A stretch of DNA of 64,000 bases from Rhododendron vialii (lineage: Eukaryota > Streptophyta > Magnoliopsida > Ericales > Ericaceae): contig NC_080561.1 of NCBI RefSeq assembly GCF_030253575.1, positions 38,239,564-38,303,563 of the forward strand, written 5' to 3'. The notes under the pieces were generated by a model. The model saw only the letters and a list, made by a program, of their open reading frames with translations. It did not search any database and was not told where the DNA came from. Position numbers and translations under genes: made by a program. Shown one piece after another: positions 1 through 12,600 of this stretch (the first letter of the stretch is position 1; every line of letters begins with the position of its first letter).

Positions 1-1807
1 GATGTGAAATAAATGGTTGATTTACAATGTGAAGGATGTGGGTTTTTGTGCTTTCTTTATTGAAATGATGAAGACAAGATTATTTACGTGTAACTGAATC
101 TAAGTATTGGTGTGAGAGATGTGTTTTGCTATGTGTGGGGATTAGAGAAACGGTGGATAAAGAGATTGCTTGTTAGTGAGAATATGTGACACTAATTGAA
201 CGATAATGAAAGCCACGGATCCACCGTAAGGTGTGATGCCGAACATGGGACGTACGGGGGTTTGATTCAAAGGATTTTAGTGGACGCACGGGGGTCCTAA
301 AAGCCCGGAATTGATTCAAAGGATTTTAGTGGACGCACGGGGGTCCTAAAAGCCCGGAATTGATTCAAAGGATTTTAGTGGACGCACGGGGGTCCTAAAA
401 GCCCGGAATTGAATCAAAAGGATTTTAGTGGACGCACGGGGGTCTTAAAAGCCCGGAATTGAATCAAAAGGATTTTAGTGGACGCACGGGGGTCCCAAAA
501 GCCCGGAATTGAACGAAAGGATTTTAGTGGACGCACGGGGGTCCCTAGTGCCCGGAAGTGCACAAGAAAGCCACGGATCTACCGAAAGGTGTGATGCCGA
601 AATGAACATAGGACGTATGGGGTCCTTAATGCCCGGAAATAAAATCGAAACACGTGACATGGTGAAACGGAGAATCTTGTTATTATTTATTATCAAACTA
701 AGGTTGAAAATGTCAGTTTGAGTTGGTAACTTGGAATGTCTAATGTGTCAATACATGTTTTCTTTTATTTTTCCCTTTAGACTGCCAAATCCTTGTGGTT
801 TGTTCTCCTGATGTGTGATGGGCAGTTCTGTGTGAATGTATAAGTGGTGCCTCGTGGTGTGATGCATTGTGAGAGTTTCATGTATGGTATTTGCTTGTCA
901 GACTTATAAGGGAAATCTTAATGTGGAGGAATTTTGCTAGATGTTGAGATTTGAAGTTTGATTTGGGATTGACGGATGAGTTTCCTTGTTGTTGAGGTGC
1001 GGTATTGTTCGACTTGTCATTGCTTACCTTATGTTCTAGCTCTACATGCCTAGTGTGTATATTTTTGGTGAGAGGTTGGTTGGTTGTATGAGAAAAGGAA
1101 GTGAAAATATTTTGTTAAAGAACTCAGACTAATCTTTAGATCATTGAAATGGAAAATGAAAAAGCAGGGATTGGGTTGGGTAATGCCGTAGCGGTAAGCT
1201 GAGATTTTTAAGAATATTGGTGTGTGTGTGGGTGAGAGTGTTGGTGTTTGAGAAATGGAGTTAAATATTTTCCAGCGTGAGTATGACATTTTGAGCTTCA
1301 CTTTTGACAAAACAAGTACGCTTTTGGAAAATGTTTTCCCTTGTGATCTATCTTCACTTCTGCATGCAATTTAGGTATGGATATCTCTACGAGCTAGTGT
1401 AGCTCACCCTATCCTTTCAGGTACTCGCCATGGCACTTAGCTTGGATTGCATGGAGTGCACATTGAAACGGCTCTTGAGAGCTTCATTGGTATCATAAAA
1501 GAAGTGTTTATCATCTAGTCAAATTCATGTTGTGTACTTTACTCGCAATGGAGAGTTGTACCTTTTGATGAGAATATATGTAAAGCTATGTGTAAATTCC
1601 TCTCCTTGATCATTATGGAACTCATTTAATTGTAAACGTTTGGGAGACTTTATGTAAAAAAAAAAAAAAAATTTTTAGAGAGAAGAAGAAGAGACTTTGA
1701 TTCTTTATTTGGATTGGCATGACAGTCAAGGGTAAATATAGTTTGAGAGGAAGACTTTTGCTGTGGAAAATATATTATTATTTTAGCTGAAAATCGAGGG
1801 CGTGACA
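1..1807 (+). mobile_element. Long LTR, 3' part (left-truncated by the window)
   Basis: The stretch has no gene-like ORF and ends abruptly in GAGGGCGTGACA at 1796-1807. A 'GGGCGTGACA' end mirrors the TGTCACGCCC/TGTAACGCCC starts of long LTRs of plant Gypsy chromoviruses of the Del/Tekay type, as I know them. A CT-poor, T-rich body, a tandem array at 261-560 and a stretch near 1385-1430 (TAGTGTAGCTCACC, then CTTTCAGGTA) fit such LTRs. The 5' end lies outside the window, so it cannot be told whether this is a solo LTR or the 3' LTR of a full element. This is a structural inference only; no coding domain supports it. Confidence 0.45.
261..560 (+). repeat. Minisatellite, about 6 units of 49-50 bp
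   Basis: Head-to-tail units of the form GATTCAAAGGATTTTAGTGG followed by ACGCACGGGGGTCC and a TAAAAGCCCGGAAT tail. Units differ by single bases (TGATTC/TGAATC, one extra A). The last unit diverges (GTCCCTAGTGCCCGGAAG). The flanks are related to each other: AAAGCCACGGATC and GGTGTGATGCCG occur on the left (210-245) and again on the right (567-600). Each unit contains GGAC...GTCC, a possible short stem. Confidence 0.92.
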
Positions 1808-2759
1808 AATTCAGACTTTGATTGAAATACCTAAGTGTAAGCGATCACCGGAGGCATAGTGATTGCCCGTGCCTACGGCACTATCCACCCCGATCGGAAT
1901 TGGCTCAATTTGCTGAAAATTATGTACCCATAGAGTTACTATTCTGAAATTCAATTTCTGCCAAGAATTGTATCAATTTCTATCCATGCAGACACGAGCA
2001 ACCCGATGATAATAGAAAAAGGAAGGGAGAAAAAAGAGGATCTGAAAACACATGGACTTGGGTGCGGATTATACTACTAAACTATCATTCAAAACGGAAC
2101 GTCAAGAGGAGTCAAAATAACAAAACTTGATTATGTGTAACATTTAACAACACACCTACCCACCCACGCCAAAAAAATCACCCAAATTTCTTGAACATTT
2201 AGAACATGCACAAATTCTACTCAGAACAGTAGTTATATTGAAATTTAAACACTACTTGCACCGTGGAAAGAAACAGACACCAAAAACTTCTCCAAAAAAA
2301 TTCCAAAGGAATGTTTCACACGACTTTCAAAAAATGGTTTCTTTGTTAGACCCATTACATTCGCTTTCTTGGCCCAGCTTTTCACGCAACTTTCTTCAAC
2401 CAGCTTCGCCGGAATAAATAAAAAATCCCAAAGAAATGTTTCTTTTTTTTTTTAATAATCGAAATGAATGTTTATTGACCTAACTTCCGACGGAATTTGT
2501 AAACCTCGGTGGGGATTCGAAAGATGATAGAAGAGAGAGAGAGAGAGAGAGAGAGACAGAGGGGCTAAAAAAAGAGATGACAGTTTTGTGAAATATTTGA
2601 AAGATTGTGACACTTTCTTAAGAGAGTTGGAGAGCACATATCAACCCTTAAATCAAACAAATTTGAGCCGTTGTAACAACTTGTCCCCATACACTTCTAT
2701 TTTATAATAAAGATAGTACTCCTATATAATTTTCATTTATGTATATAATTTATTTATTT

Positions 2760-2791
<32 letters not shown>

Positions 2792-3103
2792 AACGGGGCC
2801 GGGCGGGGACCGACTCATAACCATCCTCTACCCGTTTCCCATTTTTTTTAAAAAAATTATCCTCATCTCCTACCTGATCCCCGAATCTCCAATTCATTTG
2901 AGGCGGGGAATGGGGCGGGGCGGGATGGGGCGGCCGGGATTGCCATCCCTAGATACGCATTATGTATCGGAAGATCGAAAACCACCAACGGGGCTGCCGA
3001 TGTTCAAAATTTATGGAGAGCAAGTTCTGATGCAAAAGGCCGTAAAAATGATTGCGGCAACACGAACATGATGAACAAAATAAGCGGAGCAAAAGTTTTA
3101 AAA
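1808..3103. other. Intergenic, no gene seen; simple repeats
   Basis: No coding feature is supported. It holds an (AG)n tract at about 2532-2556, a compound (AT)n(AC)n tract at about 2760-2791, and a G-rich stretch at about 2795-2945 that contains repeated GGGGCGGG-like motifs. Short ORFs here have no recognisable features. Confidence 0.7.
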
Positions 3104-3177
3104 TGTCTGAGCCCGGGTTCGAACCGGGGACCTTTAGTGTGTGAGACTAACGTGATAACCAACTACACCACCCAGAC
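3104..3177 (-). tRNA. tRNA-Val (anticodon CAC)
   Basis: On the minus strand a 74-nt sequence starts GTCTGGGTGG and ends CTCAGACA. The acceptor stem GTCTGGG pairs with CTCAGAC (one G-T pair) and leaves discriminator A. The anticodon arm is TTAGT-CTCACAC-ACTAA, giving anticodon CAC, which reads GTG (valine). The T arm holds GGTTCGAACCC, the internal B box. A run of four T follows at once on the minus strand, a normal RNA polymerase III stop. There is no intron and no encoded CCA, as expected for a nuclear plant tRNA. All stems look intact, so it is probably functional. Confidence 0.96.
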
Positions 3178-3340
3178 GACGGCTGATTGTTTCCTACTTT
3201 ATATATTTATAGTTTACATCGAAATAGTGGCAAAGTTTGTGAATAATTTGTGGGGTTGTTGCACTATTTTTATGACTGCAACTAGTAAATAATTTACATG
3301 GATTTCTTCGAATTCAGTTGAAAAATAAGTCATAACAAAG

Positions 3341-3553
3341 TACTCACTCCGCCCCACAAAAATTGTACATTTTCATTATTCTCACTTTTTTTTTTAAATT
3401 ATGAATTTAAAATCTTTGTATTATAAAACTAAGTGAGATTTATCAAACAGATTCATGTTGCATATAAAAATATTGTAAATTAAAAAAATATAGTTGAGTT
3501 TATGAAATGCGTGAATAGTGAAAAATTAGCAATCTGTATGGACAGAGGGAGTA
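3341..3553. mobile_element. Stowaway-like MITE
   Basis: The left end TACTCACTCCGCCCC and the right end GGACAGAGGGAGTA form imperfect terminal inverted repeats of the CTCCCTCCGTCC class, with TA at both outer edges (the usual Stowaway target duplication). It is about 213 bp, AT-rich and non-coding, which fits a non-autonomous Tc1/mariner derivative. Confidence 0.75.
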
Positions 3554-6060
3554 TATCTTTACTAAAGTACGTAAGCAAGTAAAATACAATTTTCAATAAT
3601 TGCCAAAAAGAACGCGTTTTTCAAAAGAACTAGTAGTAAAGTTTGACCCCGTTCGTTTTGAGGTTAATTGGATGCGGAAGTGATACAAGATTCTCATGAC
3701 AAATTCACCCGTCTTCAAATCTATTATGCTATTGTTGAGTGTCTATGATTATGTTATGCTGAGCTGGATCAGTCGTGGTTGAGCTGTTATTGACTGTTGG
3801 AGTACGTAACACATGCATTATCTTGAAACACGTCACCAACACAACCAAGTCAAAATACAATTTTTATTGCCTACTTTAATTCCATCCATAATTAATAAGC
3901 ATACGAGCTCATAAAAAAACAATTAATAGTGACATGCCAATTAATCACATTGACTGATTCTACACATCAACAATCATCTCTACAAACTTCTTATATAGAA
4001 CAAGGTGTTACAATTTTCAATTTTCATGATGGAAGTTATATGTCATGCATGATGTTATTTTTTAAGCGATAACCAATATAAAACCGGAGTTATGTTTCTT
4101 GTCGTCATTCGATAGACTTCATATCTAACTCGCTACGGTAAAATATAAATTCCAAACACCAAATAGAGGTGATTGTAATTATTCCTAGAATTAAAGCGAA
4201 TGAGATATTGGAGATTTAATTTCTTTAAATAGAAGACGTATGACGAGATAAGAATCATAAGATGGAGGCCGGCCAGACAATATATATCAGACGACTATTG
4301 ACAGTGGTAATTGACAAAAAAATTATAGAAAAAAAAAATCAAAACATATATGATGATGGGGCAATAATTAATAAAAGATGATAATTATCAAGATGGGGGT
4401 TATCGGTTTTGGCCTAACGGTCCGATGGTGGCTGCAGTCGACGAAGTCGTTGGCGTGGTGGTTTGGTCGGTGGATGCTAAGACAGGAAGGGATCGGTACA
4501 TGGTTTAGTTGTTGTTGTTAGGGTTAGGTTTTTTGGACGGTTCAAATTTTGGAAAGAGAAAAAAAGGAAAGAGAATAGTGGAGTGAGGGGAGAGAGAGAA
4601 TAAATGTGGACCGTTCGAAACACGATTGAACGGTCCGAATTGCCGACGGTGATATATACCCGCTTGGCACTCAAAAACTTCTCAAAGAGCAAAGGCCGTA
4701 CTTCTTTTGATTTGTGCTAATCATCTCTACACGTTTCGACCGTAACGTTAAACAACGTTGTGATAATCTAGGTTCATAGTAACGTAACATCCTGTCAGTT
4801 AGTTTGATAAAGTTAGTTAACGATTGGGATGCTCTTCAGGTGAATCATTGCTTATCCCTCAAAATTACTCCAAAAAAAGAAGAGCACATCAATCACGCAA
4901 ACATCTGTGTTCATAAAACACCGATGGATATGGTTTCTTAAGTTGAACAGTAAATGATTCAATTCGTTTCGGTCCAAATTTTGAATTAGTCGGGACAATT
5001 CGAATTGGAATCATACACATGATGAATGATACGAATTTGCTCAAATAATTTTTCTCGGTAAGTATCATTGAGCAAATTGGAGCCATTAATTAGAGTAAAT
5101 GACTGACACTTCCAATCCAAATTAAAGATTGGTGAGAACCCAATTCAAACAACAAAAAGTTTGAAACATCGAATCGGTGATCATCTTTCAAGATAGAAAT
5201 GTGTTTTAAAAAATTGATGGATAGTACTACATATAATTCTTCGAGGGCAAGTACATGAAAGAAACCATTAAAAAATGAAAGAGTATTCTAAAAGGTGAAG
5301 GGATTTGTTCTAAGATGCACACAAATTGGTTCGACTATTGGCTCGAATATCCAATTACAAAAGAAAATTGATTTTAACACTCTCTTTTTGTCCAATTGCA
5401 CTCCATATTTTGCCTTCATATATTTAGGTTTACAAAACTACCCTTTATACATTTTTTCCTTCACACATAAAAAAAGATAATAAAATAACTTCACATCATT
5501 AAAAAGAAAGAAAGAGTGTGTATTTGGATAAAAGGGAGATTTGAAAATCAATTTTATTTTGAAAAAAAACAAAAACAAAAAATGTAGCTAAGGTTAACAC
5601 CCTGTTTGACAGCTACCCATCCCTCTTGTCTGCCACAAACCACACAGCTCAAAGGCCCCCTCCCTTAGCGGTGCGCACTTCAGCCACGGCACCCTGGCCC
5701 CCAGGCCCCGAGCAACCCAAATCTATGTTTTCCACTTCCTAATCCTCCTCCTCTCTCTTTCTTGATTAACAATTAATCTTCCAATAATCCCATCGTCATC
5801 ATCATCATCACAAATTCAAAATCAAAAGCCATTAAACAAACCCCACCCCCATTACCGTCCCCACCGCCAATCATATCCTCTCAAGCACTCAACTCCCATC
5901 GAAAACCAAAACCCAAGAAGAAGTTGTTGTTGTTGTGTCGTCGTCGTCCAATTCTTTTTTAATTTTTTTATCTACCTGTTTTTTAAGCTTCGAATTTCTA
6001 GGGTTCTGTTTGGAATTCTTTTTTTTGGGGGGGTGAGGGTTTGTCTGGTTTTGTGCTAAA
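3554..6060. other. Intergenic and ATG1 5' flank/leader
   Basis: No gene is seen between the MITE and ATG1. The last 480 bases or so (about 5580-6060) are rich in C and CT with no AT-rich repeats, and lead without an obvious intron to the ATG1 start codon, so they probably hold its promoter and 5' UTR. I did not find a convincing TATA box there. Elsewhere the DNA is AT-rich with nothing recognisable. Confidence 0.5.
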
Positions 6061-9000
6061 ATGGCTCATCAGTCGTCGACGAGGTACGTGGGGGAGTACG
6101 TGGTGGGCCGGCAAATCGGGTCGGGTTCGTTCTCGGTGGTGTGGCACGCGAGGCACAGGGTCCAAGGGACGGAGGTGGCGATTAAGGAGATCGTTACGGG
6201 ACGGTTGAACAAGAAGTTGCAGGAGTCGCTCATGTCCGAGATTGTTATCTTGAAGCAGATTAATCATCCCAACATCATTCGCTTGCACGACATCATTGAG
6301 GTCCGTTTTACATATTATAGTTTTTTTTTTTGATATCTCTAGTGTCCGGGCCAACTTACGCGCACCTTGATAAATCCTGGGCCAACTTACGCCCCTCGAT
6401 GAATCTGGGGCTCAATCCCGCATCCCACTTGCTGGGAGCTTAATTAAAACGGGCCTAAAAGCACCTGAGAGAGGTTTCGAACCTGAGATTTTAAGAGGGA
6501 GCAAATCTCTAAGTTGCAGGCCTGGACCACCAGGCCAACCCCAGGGTTTGATTACGTAGTTTTTCAGTACGCCCCTCTGCTTCCGCTCTCAATTTTCGCT
6601 TTCGGCTCACGCTCCCAATCCTTGCTCTCATTATTTTAGTAGTTCCCAATCATTGCTCTTGTGAATTTTAGTAGTTTGGGATGTTTTTCAAGGATGTTTT
6701 CATGCGCACGCCCATATGTGAGGTAGGTTATGAATGTATATGTATGCTTATCTTTATGTTTGTGTGGAGTGAAGAGAGGTTTTAGTTTGATATTATGTTT
6801 GGCTGCTCAGAGATTGGAGTACAGGAGGAGGATAAACTGTAACACTTGAGTTTCTGTGGATACAATTGAGGAAGAAACTTTTGTGGTTTAAGCTATTTGG
6901 ATTTCTCGCGAAGGGAAGGGCCAAATTGTTTTTAAGGGTTTATTTTTCTGTTTCAAGGCAAAGCAAGTGAAATTTTAGGTCTCCTGTTAGTGTTTGGTTT
7001 GGAGGGTGTAAGAAGCTAAACTCAGCGTCATAGCGGTAGTTAGTTGTAGTTGCTTAACTAGAGTTACTGGGAAAGAAAGAAAGAAGCTTTTTGGTTGTTT
7101 TGTCATTTCTTATTCTAATAATTGTAAGAGTAGCTCATTATAAAGTTTTCGGGTACTTGGTAGGGAGTAGAATGCATGAGGTGGTAGCTGGAGAAGAAAA
7201 TGAATGTGGATGTTTTGGTCCTGTGTCTATTGTTTGGTTGCTCAGAAGTTGTAGTAAAAGAGGAGTAACTGAAATCTTAGGGTTTCTTTGGTCACCGTTG
7301 CGGAAGAAGGGACTTCTATGATATATGTTATGTTGTTTTTGTGCAAAGAAGACAATTTTTTTGAGGTTTTTGCTGTTAAAATAGAAGCAAGTGAAATTTC
7401 CATTCTCCGGTTAGTATTTGTTTTGCAGGAACTTAGAACCTAGGCTCAACGTAATACTAGTTTTTGTAAACTAGAGTGACTGAGAGAGAAATAAAGGGAG
7501 CTATTTTTAGGTTATTGTGTTTTCGAAGGAGTATTTTCGTTTCTAGAAACCGAAAGAGTAGCTCATTATATTGTTTTGGCAAGTTGTTACTTGTTAGGGA
7601 GTAGAATGCATGAGTTGGTGGCTGGTGAGAAAGATGGGAGAAGTAAATGAATAGAGTTTTTTGGTTGTGTCTAATGTACTTCTTGCACTGAAAAAGCTCA
7701 AAGTCACTTAGCTGGAGGTTGTGTCTAATGGAAGATGGGAGAAGACTTGGAACTGGGGTAGCTTGTAAGCTGCACATCTTAGTTACCTCGGTGACATTCA
7801 TTTGTATTACCTTTTTTCAGAATTTACTGGAGCAGCAGTATTGGTTACATTATGAATCTGGATATTTAAGATGACATACATACAATAGCAGACTCTGGAC
7901 CCTTTTTTCCTTTTATCAAATCTGTTTTGTAGATCTGCATGTCTATTTTAGGGCTCTCATGAGGAGGCAATTCAAATTTTTGGTCATAATTGGTTTTATT
8001 GCATGTACATATCATTTAGGAAACTGGAAGAATACATCTTGTGTTGGAGTTTTGTAGAGGGGGTGACCTTTCTATGTATATTCAACAACGTCAAGGAAGA
8101 GTTCCAGAAGCTACAGCTAAGTACTTTATGCATCAGCTAGGTACGTTTGACATATTTTTCTTTCTGTGTTGTTTAGTTTTCCCATCTTCAACCTGCCTGC
8201 CCTTTACTGATGGTAATTAGGTCGTGAGTTATGCAGCGGCTGGTCTACAAATCCTTCGTGACAATAATCTTATACATAGAGATCTAAAGCCACAGGTAGG
8301 CTATGATACTCCCTGGTTTATTCATCAATATTTAGCGGTCATAGATAACAGGCAAAATTTACATGATTCTAAAAATGCCAAGCCATCTTCCTACTATAAT
8401 GTAGATTTTGTATATACTTCTGTGTGGCTGCAAATCAAGATGCCAAATGTTGATACTCTTTATATTTCGCTCCAATTCCGATGTTATTATTTTATTCTAG
8501 GGAAGAATTCAATGAGTCAATTCCTCTACCCTGAGCTGGAGCTTACTAGAGATTTGACGGAAGAGTGGAAGAAAGAAAGAAAGGGACACAAATTTAACGT
8601 GATGGAGGGTTTCTGTTAGTTGTTATTGAGGAAAGGGAATGGGGAGAAAAATGGAGGGGTTAGAGTTCCCATTAGGCCTACAATTATTTTTGGGCCCATA
8701 AATATGCAGGAGGGGAGAAGGGAAATATTTTCTTTTTAAGGCTTTATCCTTCTTACAGCTGTGCCATTAGGTTGGGGCATAGTGGCAAAAGCAAGCAACA
8801 TGGTATACTGGTAAAAAATTGAGTAATATGCTAACACCCTTTACCAGTTTACCCTCTTATCGGTTTCCCTTCCCTGCAGCCTGGAGAAACTGTTGTTCCT
8901 TTCTCCTTGCCTTGATTGAGCAACCTCAAAGCCCTTTATCTTGGAGATTGCTCCAGGCACATAAACATAAACACTTAGTTTGGTTTTGAATTTTGAGAAT

Positions 9001-9605
9001 TTTTTTTGATGTAATGAGTGGAGAGAGAGATAGAGAAACTTATTGAGAACCGTGCAAGGAGTAAATTTTTTCTCAAAACTTGTAAAAGAACAAAGTGGTC
9101 CAACCTCAACCCCGTTTGTCCTGGAGGAAAGTGGATCAAGTACAACCAACGTGGTTGATCGTGGTGCTTGTGTTGTTGGACTTTTCATTCTTGTCGTCAT
9201 TGAATACTTGAATTGTAAATATGGGGCAATTAGGATAAAGAGAGTTAATTAACACCAAGTGAACAATCAAGAAATAATAGGCAAGTAACTGAAGTGGGGG
9301 CACTCGTATCTTCAGTCTTTTGAGGAAATGCATACGTATGATTTTCAGTTCTTACATGACATGATAATAGGGAGCTTTCTGTTTGCGAAGGAATTTATCT
9401 GGAACATCATCTATTTTTTGCAATCCTATGTGTATTGTTCTAATGTAGTAATCATTTGTATAACAGAATCTCCTTCTCTCCACAAATAGTGATAATGCAG
9501 TCCTGAAGATTGCAGATTTTGGATTTGCAAGGTAAAGTTATGGTCAGCATTACTTATTTTCTTACCTATGGATCTTCTTATAATGTTTGGAAGAAATGCA
9601 TACAC

Positions 9606-9659
<54 letters not shown>

Positions 9660-12600
9660 AGCTTTGTTAACTGCTTGCTTGAGAGCTTGAATAGAAGTTT
9701 GGAGTTTATTTAAAGAATAGGAAATGAAAGTCTTGAACTTCTGTTTCTACATGGAATGTCTCAACTACTCAAAAAGTTCACTCCAAAAACTGCATGGTTA
9801 TATTTATATAGTAGCTTTTTGCTCCTACTGGCTTAGTCTTGCAAATTTTCCCAAAATGCTTCCACTTATGGCTCCAAGTACATGTACAAACATTGATAAA
9901 TTTTTTTGCAGATCTCTGCAACCTAGAGGCCTTGCAGAAACCTTGTGTGGTTCACCACTATACATGGCTCCCGAAATAATGCAACTTCAGAAGTATGATG
10001 CTAAGGTGGCATCCACTTTTTCTTATAGAAACACTTTGGACTTTTATTTATTCGTTGTCCTGTTAACCTTGAACTGGAAACGCAGGCAGATCTCTGGAGT
10101 GTTGGTGCCATTTTATTTCAGCTTGTGACAGGGAAAACCCCATTTACAGGAAGCAATCAAATACAGGTGTAGTACTCTTTATTCTTATTATTAAGTCTGG
10201 GTAATTTAGTTTTGTTTAAAGTTCTTTTCATAGTTTGTTAGTCATCAGGGATTAGTTTCTTTTCATAGTGTGGTTTAAAGTTCTACGTTTCCTATAAGTT
10301 CGTTGGCTTGTTATGTCAGTAAGTTTTAATGCTCTGTCTATCTGACCTGATTCACTTGAACATTTTCATCTCATGTGTGGTGCAGTTGCTCCAGAATATT
10401 GTAAAATCAACCGAGCTGCAATTTCCTCCAGATAGAAGGAATTTGAGTTCGGAGTGCATTGATTTGTGTCGAAAATTGCTGCGCCGTAATCCAGGTATTT
10501 GAATGTTATCTGCTTCATTTTGGCTGCATGCAAGATAAAAAAGGCAAGTACAGTTACTTCTTATATAGAACCTCTATTTTTGGATTCCTGCCACAAGGAA
10601 AAGGCCTTGGTCGTTGGATAGGTTGCTTTGCTGTATGCAAGCCATGCAATTGAATTGTTATGCTGCAGGTTTACTTTATAGCTTTTACTGTAAAGTTGAA
10701 GGGCATGGTGGTGACATCCATAAGATGGGCCCAATGTATGGCCAGCTGCATTTTTCATGCTTGGTACTATGGGTGATTAAAGTAGGAAGTCTCGAAGGGG
10801 TTTCACTCTGTATCATGTTTTTGTATTCACCAATGTGCAAAATCTGTGACATAATTAATCCATGATTGGCTTTGATAGCTTTTCACTCACCTGAATTTAT
10901 AAGATGCGGACAGTCAATGTTGGACGACATATCTTCGTTGATTTGGAAGCTTTTTTGAACATCCTGTGCAGTAACCTCTCTAAACAGTTATGATGAATTC
11001 AAGTGCTCGATGGTGAAATAGTGAGCAAACTTGGCATGATATTTATGATGTTGGCTACTTGATTTTTTCCCACAATAATGCTATGATAGGCCATTTTCAT
11101 TGTTTATTAGGAACAAATTGAGCAGAGGAATTATAGAAGAAAAATATTAGAGTTAAAATTATCTCACATTGTTTAGATTTGATGAGCTTAACTACAATTC
11201 AATGTTCTCCCTTTCCCTACTAATCTTTCCATATTTTCCATCTGCAGTGGAGCGGCTGACATTCGAAGAGTTTTTTAACCACCCTTTTCTGTCTCAGAGG
11301 CAGTCAAATGAATTGTTGAGGTAAATGAGGCAAAGTGTTTAACTTTCGTGCTACCAATATGAAAAGGTTCCGATCGTTTACTCTGACATTAAAAAATTCT
11401 TCTATGCTATGCAGGAATAGAAGGTCACCAAAAACAATAGTTGGTTTTCCTTTTTCTGAACGCAGTCCAGTGAGGAATGCAGAAGAAGGTTCCCAAGAAG
11501 ATAATCTGCCTTTTAGTCTTGACGATGTTTCCAATGGATCTGATAGGAGCCCATCCTTTGTTAGGAAGCCCTCGATGAAGTCCACTGTTGGATTTTCTGT
11601 CGGCGACAGAAAGGAAGTGCCTACCACTTCAAACAATATGGATCTTTCTTCCAAGTTTAGTAGTGTCGCACATAAACCTGAAAATACTAGTTTAAGGCTT
11701 GACAGTCGTATACCTTCTGAAGGAAATCTAAAAGAATCTTTCAAGTCTGCAGACCGAAGGCCAATGGACACGCATCCAAGAGGTAACTTCTTTCCCTAGT
11801 TTTCCACTTTTTTTCTTCTTTTGTCACAATCAACTATCCGTCCTGCTAAATTTTGCTATGGTATGCATGGATTCTACAGTTGTGGATTCATTGGAGTTGT
11901 TTGATCAGGAATATGTTATTGTCTCTGGACCCCCTATGGATGTGTCATCTTCTCCGCCTTGTGCTTCCAAGCTGAGCCATTTGCCGTGCAATTCAGGGAG
12001 TCCCCAACAAGAATTTGCAAACATGAACTCTGCCCCAAGTGCCCCAATGCCCATCATTGGTGCAACAGGGAGTAGATTTGGGTGCAGTGGAAGCTTGGAT
12101 AGCCACAGCTCTGCTCCTTCTGGTACCTCACAGGGATCCATGGAAATAGGAGATGCGTTAGAGCAGCCATCACCTCACTGCATAACCAGGATTAAGTCGT
12201 TGAAGCGGTGTGCATCTGCCGTCACGGAATTAGTGAATGAAAAGGTAATTCCAAGCAAATCTGAGTTTTCGACCAAATAGCTTTCTTTACAGTTCCCTTA
12301 CCCAATGGTAGTGAGTGCCTTAGCTGTGTCTGTTGAAAATTAAGTTATCTTTCCCCCTGGGACCAGCAACTCTGTCAAATTGGCAAATTTACCTCCAGCA
12401 TTCACCCAATTCGCCCCCTGCCTCCCCCCGTCCCCCCTCCCCGGTTTCACGGCCCCAACCCAAATTGCCAAATTCCCATGAAATCATTACCCATTTAAAA
12501 GAACTGTAATTAATTGGTGGCAGCAAGATATGTACTTCCAGTTGAAATACCTTAAATTAGGATTCTAACTTCTGCGAATGTCCAGCCAAATAACTGTTCT

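Noticed and set aside
2739-3071. 110-aa ORF next to the tRNA
   Set aside because: It starts in a microsatellite and runs through a G-rich low-complexity tract; no protein features.
8237-8295. Alternative reading of ATG1 from the 131-aa ORF at 8224-8619 as a separate gene
   Set aside because: Only 59 bp (HRDLKP region) is exon; the remainder is intron with no similarity, and splicing restores the kinase frame.
11304-11771. 155-aa antisense ORF over ATG1 exon 9
   Set aside because: Sense exon 9 fits the spliced ATG1 frame; the antisense frame has no known features.
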